A stretch of DNA of 64,000 bases from Symsagittifera roscoffensis (taxonomy: Eukaryota; Xenacoelomorpha; Acoela; Convolutidae), in the NCBI RefSeq assembly GCF_963678635.1, contig NC_087067.1, positions 5,742,647-5,806,646 on the forward strand. The letters are read 5' to 3'. Below are positions 22,350 to 32,800 of this stretch, piece after piece (the first letter of the stretch is position 1; every line of letters starts with the position of its first letter). The translations under genes and the position numbers were made by a program. Below the pieces are notes generated by a model. It did no database searches. It was not told the DNA's origin and saw only the letters and a program-made list of their open reading frames with translations.

Positions 22350-22720
22350 AAATGATTGCTCAAAATTCAGCTAATGCAACCGAAATGGTGGCTCATTCAA
22401 CTTATGCATTTCCCATGCAAGACAGCGAGGAAGAAGTTTTGGTGCTCTTGCACAAACTCTTGGAAACACTGCAAACCCTTCTTTAAAAAATTATTTAGTA
22501 CTAGCTGCAAAAAGAATTTGAGCTCACTCTTTTGAAATTGCAGCACCCGAGATTGGAGAAGTCGTTGGTGGACGAAAAAACTCAGAACACGTGCAAAAAA
22601 TGTTGGAAGAAAAACAGCTCGAAAACATTTTGTAGGTGGAAAAAAGATATCCAAGCGTAAATCTAGAAGAACTCCTTCTTGAAAAAGTAGTTCCAAAACC
22701 AGTCGCTATCGCAAACATGT
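22350..22720 (+). pseudogene. Maverick basic capsid-associated protein, right copy
   Basis: It starts at about 22,350 with MIAQNSANATEMVAHSTYAF and, after frameshifts, reads CSTRDWRSRWWTKK (antisense frames also open) and a lysine/arginine-rich end RKHFVGGKKISKRKSRR. It aligns with the left reading at 14,046-14,306, where FEIAAPEIRDAVSG is in one frame. It lies between the penton-like and major capsid readings, as in the left arm. Confidence 0.5.
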
Positions 22721-22739
22721 TTTTGACAAAAAAATTGAG

Positions 22740-24055
22740 TATAAATCAAAGTATTCATTTTCAGACGGAGCTTTTAGGCATCTTCATTAAAGATTTTTGC
22801 TAAAATCCAAGTTTTGGAAATAGTTATGTCATTTTACACACGAAGTATTTCCCATACGTCTCTAGATGAAACCAGTATGAATTTGAATTTGAGATAGACC
22901 GTACTCTTGCATTGGGTAAGCGTGAGCCCCACCTCATTTTAAGCTTTAATTGATCAAAAAGAAGGTTGTTTGATGCTTCAAAAAAAATCAGAAAAAAAAG
23001 CAAAATCAGAGTATTACTCAGATGAGGAACCAAAATCTTACTTAACCAATGTAAAGAAGCTACTACATTCTCTATTCTCCAATTGTGAAGTTTATTTTAA
23101 TAAAACAATGGTTTACAACGCTGATGGTTTATATCCTCAAAAAGAACAAATATCGAACGAACTCATTTATTCATCAGTGAGTGATAAAGGAATACTTGCT
23201 TGTCATGAATATAATTTTGAAGATTTTCGGAAGCATTGGATTTGTACCCGTTCGCTGATACAGCAAATACCTCAGGAACAATAAATAATTTTTTTACTCT
23301 ATGGGAGGCTTACTATTGATTTGTTTACTTATGAAAACTTGACACACCAAAAATCAAAGTTCAAATTGAACTAATTCGAGCTAGACCTAATTTTACATGC
23401 TGTGTGATAATCTAAATGTTAGTCTTGAAGTGGTTGATTGTTGGCTGTTTAGTGGAAAAATTTAAGTAGCTGAACCTATTCATCAATACTTGCGATGGAA
23501 TCTGAAAAGGCAACCTGTTCATTACAATTACATGGAAACTATAGCAAGGTTTTTTATCATTCCAAACCAGTTTATACAGAAAAATGGTTTCAATAATACT
23601 CCAATAAAAAGAATAGCTGTTGCAATGAATACAAAATCAGCTAATGCGGCATCTTTTTATGAAAGCCCTTTCAATTATCAATAATTTCATTCGAGAGAGC
23701 TTACAACTTTTCGGGGGAGGGGGGGAAGCAATTGTTTCATTAGATACAACTTCTCCTTGGCCGCCTTTATCTTACAACAATGAAGGCAAACGAAGAATTT
23801 CCAGCTCTTCTCATTATAAGCCTGTTTTGGACTTTACTTTAAAACAGGATGCAGCTAAACAGTTGCATTATCCAGAACTAAGTGGAGAAAGCTTAAGATT
23901 AAAAAATTTGTTCCAATTTTCCTTGGAGCAAATAACCGAAGTGATAGACTTGGGAGAAAGACTTTCAAACGTTCAAATTGACAAATTTTCATTATTTTTT
24001 GAGCTTCCAGGTTCCTTCAAAAATATTGTACCTTTTTGGGACTTTTCATTGTAAT
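22740..24055 (+). pseudogene. Maverick major capsid protein, right copy
   Basis: Readings in order are SYTRSISHTSLDETS and FEFEIDRTL (about 22,836-22,905), VKKLLHSLFSNCEVYFNKTM with YNADGLYPQKEQISNELI (about 23,050-23,170), GILACHEYNFEDF, VAMNTKSANAASFYE (about 23,622), EAIVSLDTTSPWPPLSYN (about 23,730), and QDAAKQLHYPELSGESLRLK ending near 24,053. This is the double jelly-roll capsid protein of Mavericks. The LHSLFS block, missing from the left copy, is present here. A stretch between about 23,285 and 23,380 has lost sequence, and at least four frameshifts are present. Confidence 0.85.
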
Positions 24056-24099
24056 TGCCTCTGTACCATCTATTTTGTTCTTCTTCAGATCTAAATCTC

Positions 24100-24260
24100 C
24101 AGACGAAGTAGACAAGGAATGATTTTAGTTAAGAACTCGAGAAATTTTTTCAACCTAGACTGTAAAACAGTGTTCAATAACCTTTGTCCAGTTCTAAGAC
24201 TAGTGTATTGGACTTTGTTGATTCAAAACTTGAATGCGTGCACGTCAATAATCTTACTTT
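24100..24260 (+). pseudogene. Unidentified Maverick ORF between major capsid and protease, right copy
   Basis: The + strand reads MILVKNSRNFFNLDCKTVFN and then LLIQNLNACTS. It matches the left-arm reading at about 11,000-11,190. A short conserved gene or protease N-terminal extension is likely. No domain is recognised. Confidence 0.45.
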
Positions 24261-24339
24261 TTTAATCCTAAGTTGCACCAATAAATCATCAATTTCTTTG
24301 ATTTTAGATGTAAATCAGCTAGCATTTGCAATGATGGTT

Positions 24340-24560
24340 AAATTTTTAATTGTGCAACTTATCGAAAGAACTCCTGAGCTCAAGTTCAAAAACATGGGGT
24401 CCTACAACATCTGGTAAAATTCCTCAAGTAACAAAATACTCTCTTGCAATAATTAATTCAGCTCCAAGCAATGATAGAGAAGAAAACTGGATTATGATTG
24501 CTCGATTGGACAAAACTTAATTTGCTCTTTCTTTGGGTCGAAAAAGAACACCTTATCATT
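24340..24560 (+). pseudogene. Maverick cysteine protease, right copy (truncated)
   Basis: IERTPELKFKNMGSY, then a frameshift to KIPQVTKYSLAIINSAPSND, REENWIMIARLD and FALSLGRKRTPYH. The catalytic His of the left copy (GEHW) reads Asn here (EENW). The part with the catalytic Cys is missing: the right terminal repeat begins directly after RKRTPYH. Truncation and the lost His make it inactive. Confidence 0.7.
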
Positions 24561-24696
24561 TCTATTCCCTATCTTAAGACATTGGCAAATCCATTCCCTA
24601 TGTTAATACATAGGGTGAAGACCAGATAGTGTATAGCCTATCGTAATATATGAAGGTTTTCACCCCCCCCCCCTGCTGAATCTACCCGACATATAC
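24561..24696 (-). repeat. Right terminal inverted repeat of the Maverick
   Basis: This is the reverse complement of the left repeat: CTATTCCCTATCTTAAGACA, CCCTATGTTAATACATAGGG, a C run of about a dozen bases, and finally GAATCTACCCGACATATAC. The internal CCTATGTTAATACATAGG is itself palindromic. The C run corresponds to the GGGTGGGGGGAGG run on the left. Confidence 0.8.
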
Positions 24697-24869
24697 TGTT
24701 ATGTTCGTTGTCATCAGTTAACAAGAAACAGAACTCAAGGTGTTCTAGGCATCGAAACGGTCTAATCCATTTTGCGCAATAACTGCGAGGGCCCCAAAGT
24801 TCACCTTTTGCAATGAGTGACCTCCAAAATTGAACTATTACCTTGCCAACTATAAAGCATACGACAGAA
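24697..24869 (+). other. BEL/Pao pol sequence flanking the Maverick, no clear reading
   Basis: The short region between the Maverick end and the first clear pol reading has stops in all frames. By position it would connect the protease and RT regions of the BEL/Pao element. Confidence 0.35.
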
Positions 24870-26000
24870 AAATGACATTAGCAACGCTGAAGAACGAACG
24901 ACCAATTGCAGATTTTTTGCATGTTTATGGTCCGTCGAGTCCACAGGAACCGAATTGGGCAGCCAAAATTTTCTTCGGTTAGCGATAAAGAGGCATACAA
25001 AACTCACCATGAAACCTTAGGACAAATTAGCGACCGTTACAAAGTTGATTTTGTGGAAAGATAAGGTCATTTAGCTAACAATTTCAGCTCGGCTAAGGCA
25101 CGACTTCCAAGCCTTCAAAAACGTTTAGAAAAAGACCCGCTTCTCCCAGAGGTGTATTCTAACACTCGCTTCTCCCAGAGTTGTATCATAACACTCTAGA
25201 TACAGATATCAAGAAACACTATGAAAAGTTGTCGCTTTAGCGACCAATCACTAGAGTGATTATGGTATCTCCTCCATCTTCCCGTCTCTAACGAAAAAGA
25301 ATAAATTGAAAATTTTGAAAAGTTTCTAAAGCAGCATCATTTATCAAAGCAAGTTCACTCAACAGCAACCTGCGAACTGGACTTGATGTTATCCCTAATT
25401 TGGTTAGTTTCCCCCTACAGTTTCGCGAACACCATAACGCTGCATTATCAGGGGTTAAAACTAAGTTCAAGCAGTCAGATATCATAGAAAAGGATCAACC
25501 CGACCTTAGTTTTCCGTGAATAACAACGAGCACAAGAAAACAGTGTCGGCAAAAAAGGCTGATAATTAGAGCCAGATGCTCGCAATCAATAGCTAATTTA
25601 GTTCTAGAGCAAACAGCTCATGAGTTTGCACAGTCTTAGGAAATTAAACTACTAACTCCAAAAAGATTCAACATGGAAAAATCTGTGCACTTCTTTGAAA
25701 TTGAAAAAAAAAGTGGATTGTTTACTCAGAGTCTCAAGTTTACCCTTTTTAGAGTTGGATTCAACCTGACAAAAATTGTTTCAGTTGAAATCAATTGACT
25801 GCCTTAACTGTCCTGGTTTATCAATGTGGCACAGACGAAACAAATTTCCGTGTCCTGGCTGGTATGTAGAATAAAAACAAAGCCGTCTTCATGATTCAAG
25901 GTTGTCAAAACTGGAAACTACAGGAAAAGAAAATACTTTATACGGAAACTCATGTTATTCATCGCTTGCTTGTTTTTATTCTTGATATCATGGCCTTAGC
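24870..26000 (+). pseudogene. BEL/Pao reverse transcriptase fragment
   Basis: The + strand reads SDKEAYKTHHETLGQISDRY, KVDFVER and HLANNFSSAKARLPSLQKRL (about 24,985-25,130). TLDTDIKKHYEKLS follows (about 25,195-25,235), then SLNSNLRTGLDVIPNLVSFP (about 25,357-25,415) and LQFREHHNAALSG. These are landmarks of BEL/Pao pol: the NNxxxAxxRLxxLxxRLxxDP stretch before the RT, and the SLNxxLxxGPDLxxxL...FR block inside it. The YxDD catalytic block was not found. Numerous stops are present. Confidence 0.8.
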
Positions 26001-26500
26001 AGTTATAACATTGATGAAAACTCTTGGAGATACTTGAGAAGAAGGCGTTGCGTGTGATTATGTGCTTCCGCATAATAAAAAAAGCCTTAAGTTTGGGTTG
26101 AGAGGTATATAGCTTCTACTTTTTTCAAAATACCAAGATGATTCAAACTGACCATTTTCTAACCCAAAATGTCCGTTTCATGCTTTTATCGGCGCCTCAA
26201 AAGTGCTCATTGCAGTGTGATCTGCAATCGTGTTCAGGACAAACGTCAAACCTTGTGCTTCTTTCTGACAAGTCGGGCCAAATTGAGCCATAAAATTTAA
26301 GTATACCTAAGCTCGAACTACAAGCGGCTGTACTTGGAGCTCGCTTAGTTGAAATCATCGTCAACCGACATTCCGTAGATCTCAATGAAAACCATATTGG
26401 CGTCACAGCACTGTTGTACTGATGTAAAGTTGAAAAACTATATTGCACACCGCATGCAAGAAGTTCAAGAAAAAACCAATGCTAAAAACTGAAAATTCAC
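25820..26500 (+). pseudogene. BEL/Pao RT C-terminus and RNase H-like region, copy 1
   Basis: Readings include TDETNFRVLAGM followed by WNKNKA-like sequence (the LGxxWN block at the RT end), a decayed PLGF-like part, and NLVLLSDKSGQIEP. Then comes PKLELQAAVLGARLVEIIVN (about 26,308-26,365), which is the signature IPRLELQAAVLGxRL of BEL/Pao RNase H. After it, VKLKNYIAHRMQEVQEKTNA (about 26,422) matches the linker before the integrase. Confidence 0.8.
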
Positions 26501-27250
26501 AAGGGGCACGCTCAACCCCTACAACGTCTTCCTCAATTGTTCATCACAATGAACAGCTATGGAATTCTTGAACAACTAAAAAATCGACGAACTCAAGGAA
26601 AATACAACTACTTCAAAGCAGTCAAAGATGTAATAATTTTTTTATAGACGAAACTGTTGTGGGCAACCGCGAGGGTTTCTTACGTTAAAAATTTCGCTAC
26701 TTCTAAATAGCGTCACGATCTACATTTTATTTGCAGGTAGAGGCATCTAACCTTCATTGGTAGAGCACGGTCAAAGGTAGAAGAGCAATATCAAGTAGTT
26801 CACTTAAGACAATGGTTCGAGTTCTATTGGTGCCAGACAAAAACTACAAAAAACCGCTCGGTCAACTCAAAGAAAAACTGAAAAAAAAACAGACTCAAAC
26901 GTTTAGTAAAATGGTGTCTCGACCCTCTCTCTCTCTGCTCCTGATTTAAAGGGAAGTGGTAGAGACTCATTCAAATTTTCAGTCGAAGTTTGACTATAGA
27001 GCTCTTTTTTTGAGTCTTGGCTCACTAGAACTGTCATGATACGTTTTCTCTACAATTGTTGCCGACGAAACAGAAGTCTTCCAAAACAAAAGCCAGAAGG
27101 CTATCGAAACGGTAGCCACTGAGCCCTGTACAGAGCCCCCTGAACCCAAACTAGATCATACTGGGGAGGCCTTTTGTAAATTCTCCAGCCTGCACTCTTA
27201 ACTAAAACGCTACACTGAAGTTTTCAGCCTGGCTGCAAAAAAACGAGACA
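26500..27250 (+). pseudogene. BEL/Pao integrase, copy 1
   Basis: The + strand reads DNGSSSIGARQKLQKTARST (about 26,810-26,870), matching the SDNGTNFxGAxxEL block that carries the second catalytic Asp. SLELS and YVFSTIVAD are followed by EPCTEPPEPKLDHTGEAF (about 27,120-27,175), which corresponds to the PLTPSHLLxGR region. Most of the core between RNase H and DNG is decayed. A second copy follows directly. Confidence 0.65.
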
Positions 27251-27379
27251 TTGAAAAAAATCTGGAGCAGTCTGAATACCTACCAAATTTCAAAATTATG
27301 TCGAAAACCTCCAAATCTCAAATTCTGCTTCCGAAGAAAAAAAAATAAAGTTTTTCAAGTTTCAATTGACTTGCTTTAG

Positions 27380-28410
27380 CTTCCAAGATGTTTCATTTTG
27401 ACATATTCAACCTAAGATATCAGTTGCATGTCGTAATAGACGACTCACAAATTGTTTATAAGGCAGTGATCTGCAATCGTGTTTGTAATAATTATCAAAC
27501 CTTGTGCCCGTTTCCCATATGTGCGCCCATAAAACAGCCCATAAAATTGTACTCAAACTCGAATTACAAGCAGCGGCACTTGGAGCTCGCATAGCTCATG
27601 TCGTCGTCAACTGACATTGCTTAGATTTCAAACAAAAACTGGACGAACTCAATGGACAAGGCATCTATTTCAAACCCTTCATAGATGCGACAAAAAAAGT
27701 TTCAAGTACAAACTTGTTACCCGCAACCGCATGGGTATCTCAAAATTAGGATTTGGTCACTTCTAAATGTCGTTGCAATGTACATCTCAAAGGCTTCGAT
27801 AAAGGGCGCGGTTACCTGTTCACCAAATTGCAACACATTATTTTAGGGAAGGATGTTGGAGATATAGCAATTAACTGACCCCTACACAGAAAAAAAAACT
27901 TTTTTTAAACTAATTTTGGCCTGAAATACGTATGACTCTGATTCTCTTGTGGATAAAGAAAGAACAAGAGGCTACGTTTATTTTTTAGCTGACTCGTAAC
28001 AATTGTTCTATTTTTCTTGGTGCCAAACAAAAACTCAGAAAAAAAACATTCGCTCAAAACCGAGAAACAACATTCTCAATTGTTCAGATCAGTGGCGTCT
28101 CAATTTTCCTTCTACTCCTCATTTTGGCGGGCCGTGGTACAGACTCCTTCACATTCTCAAACAAAGTTTGACTATCGAGCTCATTAAACTGAATTCAGTA
28201 GAATTGTCTTGAGACTTTTTCTCTCCAATTGTTGTCAAACAGAAGAGTTTGTCAGCTCAATGCCACTAACCCCTGTACGAAGTAACAATACAGACAAAGA
28301 TCGATAAACCCCTAGCCACTTCATATTGGTAAGACCTTCTATAGTTTTACCAATCTGCATGTTTAACGAAAACGCTGCACTCAAGTCTTCATCCTGGACT
28401 CAAGAATGGA
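27380..28410 (+). pseudogene. BEL/Pao RNase H-integrase, tandem copy 2
   Basis: KLELQAAALGARIAHVVVN (about 27,556-27,610) repeats the RNase H signature. SIFLGAKQKLRKKTFAQN (about 28,005-28,060) and WRLNFPSTPHFGGPWYRLLH (about 28,093-28,150) follow. The latter is the WxFNPPxxPHFGGxWERLI block near the end of the integrase core. SLTIELIKLNS comes next. This copy retains integrase parts lost in copy 1 and vice versa. Spacing between equivalent points is about 1.2 kb. Confidence 0.7.
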
Positions 28411-29709
28411 GAAGGGAATGTAAATGAAGAATAGACCCCAAAATAAATTGGCCGCGTAACACCGCCACTTACCGGCCTTGTTCGTATAGCAAAGTCATAT
28501 AAATTAAGAAATCGCTTTAGGGAAATTTACCCGCCCTTTGTTAGGCTGATACATGTGTCCGCCGAACCAAATTCTGGTTAGGTTGGACGCAAGGGTGTTC
28601 TTTATTGAACAATCTTCTAATGAAATTTCGCTTTTAAGTGTAAATCTCAAAATATTGTTTAACAATCTTATCATGAACTCCTGTTTACACTAATGTGAAT
28701 ACATGTTAATCTAAACTGAAGCTTGCAACAAAAAATCAAACAAAGGCGATGTAACAAATGTAGCAGTAAAATTGTTTTTGCAGTAAAATGACACAGCAGT
28801 AAAATTGCAGTAAAATCGTTTTTGTAAAACAGGAACAGAGATAATCCCTACCCCCGCCTGCCAAGAAGACAAGGAATACCGCCCCAATGTGCAGTTTCCC
28901 GCTACTACTACCATCTCATTTAGCATTTTCACCACTTTCAAATTTAGAGAACTTGAGATCGTAAACGTTGGTAAACAATTTCCAAAAAGAACCTAAAAAC
29001 GCCATTTTAGCCTATTTTTTTTTTAAATTTTGCCTGCGGCGCAGAAATGTTGGCCAAATTTTGGACTTTTTACTGCTTTGTCAGAGCTCGGAAAATCAAT
29101 TTGCTCGACCTAAAAAAAGGCCCACAAAATTTCAAAATTTTTTTGAAAATCTGCCCCCCTCGAGAAAATCCTAGATCCGCCCCTGCTCAAAATGCAATTT
29201 TTTAAATAATATTTTCGTAATGAATGTCACTTCAAAAATGAGAAAAAAAAATCGCCTTTATGCTCAACCAAACTGATGTACCTACGTCTCAAAAGTAGTC
29301 CGTCTTAATTTTTTTCAAACAAAACAGACCGAAAGCCATAATCAATATAACTTTTCAAATTTCATGTGGTAATATAACCAAAAAACTGCCAAAAAACAAC
29401 CCGGAGTTTTTGAAGTAGAAAGCTTCATCCACAAACAGATAGTTACAATTTTTTTATATCTCTGGGTTTTTCATCAGTTTAATTAGAAGATGAATCTCCA
29501 AATCCATTTTATCTGTGAGATTTTTTTTTGAACAAAAGAACATTATAAGGCCAAATTCAAAACGTTAAAAATATTAGTTATCGGAAAAACGCTTATATTA
29601 CAATTCACATTAGTATGGGAAAGGCTTATCGTGCCTTTTCCATACAAATCTTTTCTTTGGAATTGTTCTATTTTTCCATGCTATGGAATCATATGATTAA
29701 CTTTTTTCA
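28411..29709. other. Intergenic DNA between BEL/Pao remnant and GT92 gene
   Basis: No gene is recognised. A small direct repeat of GCAGTAAAAT occurs at 28,758-28,820. The 3' flank of the GT92 gene (minus strand) lies at the right edge; I did not find a convincing AATAAA close to the stop. Open frames on both strands are short. Confidence 0.4.
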
Positions 29710-29807
29710 TTACGGGGCCAAACTGTGCACTTGATACGTTACATTTTTTGTCTGTATGTTCCTGGATTCCAAGTACAAGTCTTTAAACATGTTAAAATTA
29801 GTCGCAA
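29710..29807 (-). CDS. GT92 exon 6: C-terminus
   Basis: After the acceptor TTTTCTTTGATAG the frame reads ATNFNMFKDLYLESRN, IQTKNVTYQVHSLAP and then TAA. A K-xxV-xP-x-V-xxxxVH pattern is usual near the C terminus of GT92, and KNVTYQVHSLAP fits it loosely. Intron 5 is only 177 bases. The protein may be cut short here, because GT92 proteins often have 30-50 further residues; CCCC|GTAATG just before the stop could be a donor to an exon I did not find. Confidence 0.5.
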
Positions 29808-32800
29808 CTATCAAAGAAAATGAAAGAACAAAAGAAGAACAAAGGTAGCGTCCTTGTTGCGGAATCCGCTCAAACCGCTCATTTTGAAGCAAGATTTTGA
29901 GCGTAATTGTCTAAAAAAACCGCTCAAACCGCTCAAATCTTGCTTCAAATTAGGTGAAAAATCTCGACTCGGGTTACAATTCACAAAATGCACAGTTTGG
30001 CCTTTTTGTTAACGTAATGTTGTTAACGAGGAAGCGATTAAATTGACACAAGCTAAAGCCTAATTTGAAATAACCTGAACTTCCCAGAGCAGCTTTCATT
30101 GAGGATATGGCTTCTGAAATGTTGGGCCGTCGATCCACGTGAAACCCAGGTACCTCATCCAGGTCAAGAGACAGGATATATTCGAACTCCAGAGCGTGCT
30201 TGAGATAGCAGTGTGTCATATGTAACAGTTTTGACCAAGCCAACATCTTGTAAACAGCGACTGGTTCCTTAAAAAATGTTATGATTTGGGCTATTCTTAC
30301 TATTCTGTAAACTCTGAAGAAAAAGTCGGCAGTATCATTTTTACGCACGAAAATGAACTATAATTTGATGCAAACAAAATTTAGACTGGAATAACTTAGA
30401 TTTTCTCATAAATGGCAAATCATAAAGAAACATATAATATTACACAGAACAGGCAAGAACCAATGTGCAACAGTTTACCCGCCAACAGTTTACCCTGCCA
30501 ATTTTTATATCATATGCAAGCAAAGTAATAGTTGAACATTTCTTACGGCGTACCAGGTGAGGGTACTATTGCTAGAAAAGCAATAATACAGCAATATTAG
30601 CAATAAGCATACCAGATAAGTTAGAAATAGTTCTTTATTACTGGTTACGCACTATGGAGTACGCACTTTTTCTGAGACTCTCGTGACTAACTATTCAGAA
30701 ATTACACGTGTCACACTTTAGGGCCGTCTGAATTCTCCAAGCCTCAAAAGTTTTCTACAAACGAGAACCAACTATACTCTAACCCAGTTGTTTTTGTCTC
30801 TCTCTCTAAGGTTTTACCTTAACAGCTTATCGTTATGCCTTTTTATTTTCTCATTCAGGTCAGAATGATATCACTCCGCATGAGAACTGACTTTCACTTA
30901 ATTAGCTAATACTCAAGAACTATCAGCTTAACCACCATTCAGGGCACCCTTAAGTAAACACCGCGATCGAACTCAACTAGTCAGGACATATTTAGCAAAT
31001 ATCGGGCTCAACTACAAACTAATTAACCAATCGCTTTTGACCAATGACATTTTGCATGACTTAAGTTTATTTATCCCTAATTTTTCCCTTTTCAATGGAT
31101 TGGGTAGTTCACCTAAACGGGTGGATTGTTGCTTTCCCAAATGAGCCCAAAAGTTTTCAATTTCGTCCTATTTTTTAAGTTTCCCCCTAAGTTCCACGGC
31201 TGGGCCGTTTCCTTCCCCGTGTCCGATATGGGCCCAAAAACACCATGAGAAATCATTTCCGATGCCACGGCTAATCATGGAAAATTCCTACCGTGATTCC
31301 AATTTCTCCCATACATGAGCACACAAGTCCGGGGCTGGTTTTTTAAACTTGTTTAACAACCTTATCCAAAATCCAAGTGGGGTGTGTCAAGTTGACCCCC
31401 ATGCTTGCTAATTACATGTTAAGCACTTTCGCTCAGGTCCAAAGGTCAAAAATTAAGTTTCTGGTGTTGAGGACCTCCACTTAGTCCTTAAACGGGTATT
31501 CACCCCTTACGGGTCCTTACAGTGCTAATTTATCGCTTTTTAGGTGTATCCTGCGGTCTGAAGATCCCAAATGCTACAAAGTCAAATAGATTTCACCAGC
31601 GGTTAGATGGGTTCAAACAAGGTTAAGCAACTTAGGACCGCTGATGGATCATTCCCACCAATTTTCATTCATATCCGATCATCCCTTCCCATGTTTTCAT
31701 CAAATTTGGGTATATTAGCACTTTTTCCGGAAATTGTCATTTCCACCGGAAGGAGGCCCGAGGAGGGTTGGGTCACGAGGGGTGATCTTACTGGGCTGGG
31801 GTTCAATATCCACTGCTGCAAAAAAATCGAAAATTAATTATCACTATTAGGTGTAATTAGCCTACCTCCGGTTTTTAGGTAAGAAAAGCTTCCGGCGTAG
31901 TCCTCGGATTAGATTCAAACTTGGATATGTTATAGGCATCTTGCTAACCTTTCAACCCTCTAATTTTCAGCTTCCTAACGTTACTGGTGATTGAAAAATA
32001 GCCAAAAAAGTGTTTTGTTTACATAGGGCGTAAAACCTGAAGTAATGGCCGGAAGTGCTCAAAAATCTAGCAACGAACTCTCTTTGCCTAGGTCTATCAC
32101 CGGTCCAAGTAAAAAGTCATTCCGACTGTTTTACAAAAAAATGCTCACTGCTTTTTCGTGAATTGTTATCACTTGCCTTCCAGGGGTTCCGGGAGTCTGA
32201 GTTTTTTCATGCCGGGCTTAAATCATCTCTATTATAACACCTCCAACTCTCATTGGGATCAAACAAGTGGTTCCCAATCCGGGGGAGTGGGGGGGGGCAG
32301 TTGCGAAATATGCGAGGTCTCAATTTCAACTGCACTTAATGACTAACCCATCTTAACCCACTATTAGTCTCTACATACTGCCTGCAAGTCTCAAGGTAAA
32401 ACATTCTACGATCTAAAACATTCTAAATTCTTACTGAAAAGAAATTTATAAGGTATATTTTTATCCGATTTCGTGATGTTGTATGACCTGAAAAAAAACT
32501 CGTTGACCTGAAAGAATCTAACTAACTTGTAAACTTTCTGCGTCAAAATTGAATTTCTCTCAGTTCAGTTTTCATCTGTATGTCATTTGCACAAGATAAT
32601 TGGGCCTTGAGCGTTGATAAGAAAATGAATTTTGGAAAAATTTAGCTTAATTTTTTTTTTCATACTGAGGGCCCTTAGATTTGAAAAACTCATAAGGAAT
32701 TCTTTCATTACAATATTTTACGAAAAAAAATTATCCTCGAGCGACTTTTGGTCTGCAGCTCGATGGAGGTTATTCTTATGTGATTTTTTTAAAATAAAAG

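Larger units (their letters stand above)
9892..24696. mobile_element. Maverick/Polinton DNA transposon (decayed, mirror-image arms)
   Basis: The element is 14.8 kb long. It is bounded by inverted repeats starting GTATATGTCGGGTAGAT on the left and its complement on the right. It carries remnants of the Maverick gene set: F54H12.3-type integrase, FtsK/HerA-like packaging ATPase, adenain-like cysteine protease, penton-like minor capsid, a basic capsid-associated protein and the major capsid protein. The late genes occur twice, on the minus strand from about 15.6 kb outward to the left end, and on the + strand from about 20.5 kb to the right end. The arms have diverged clearly from each other. 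I found no protein-primed DNA polymerase B. No matching 6-bp target duplication is evident (CGAGTG versus TGTTAT). Confidence 0.85.

Noticed and set aside
22397-22718. Minus-strand frames of 64-99 codons
   Set aside because: They are shadows of the right Maverick basic-protein and capsid region, which reads on the + strand.
26197-26448. 83-codon minus-strand frame
   Set aside because: Antisense to the BEL/Pao RNase H reading with the LELQAAVLGAR signature.
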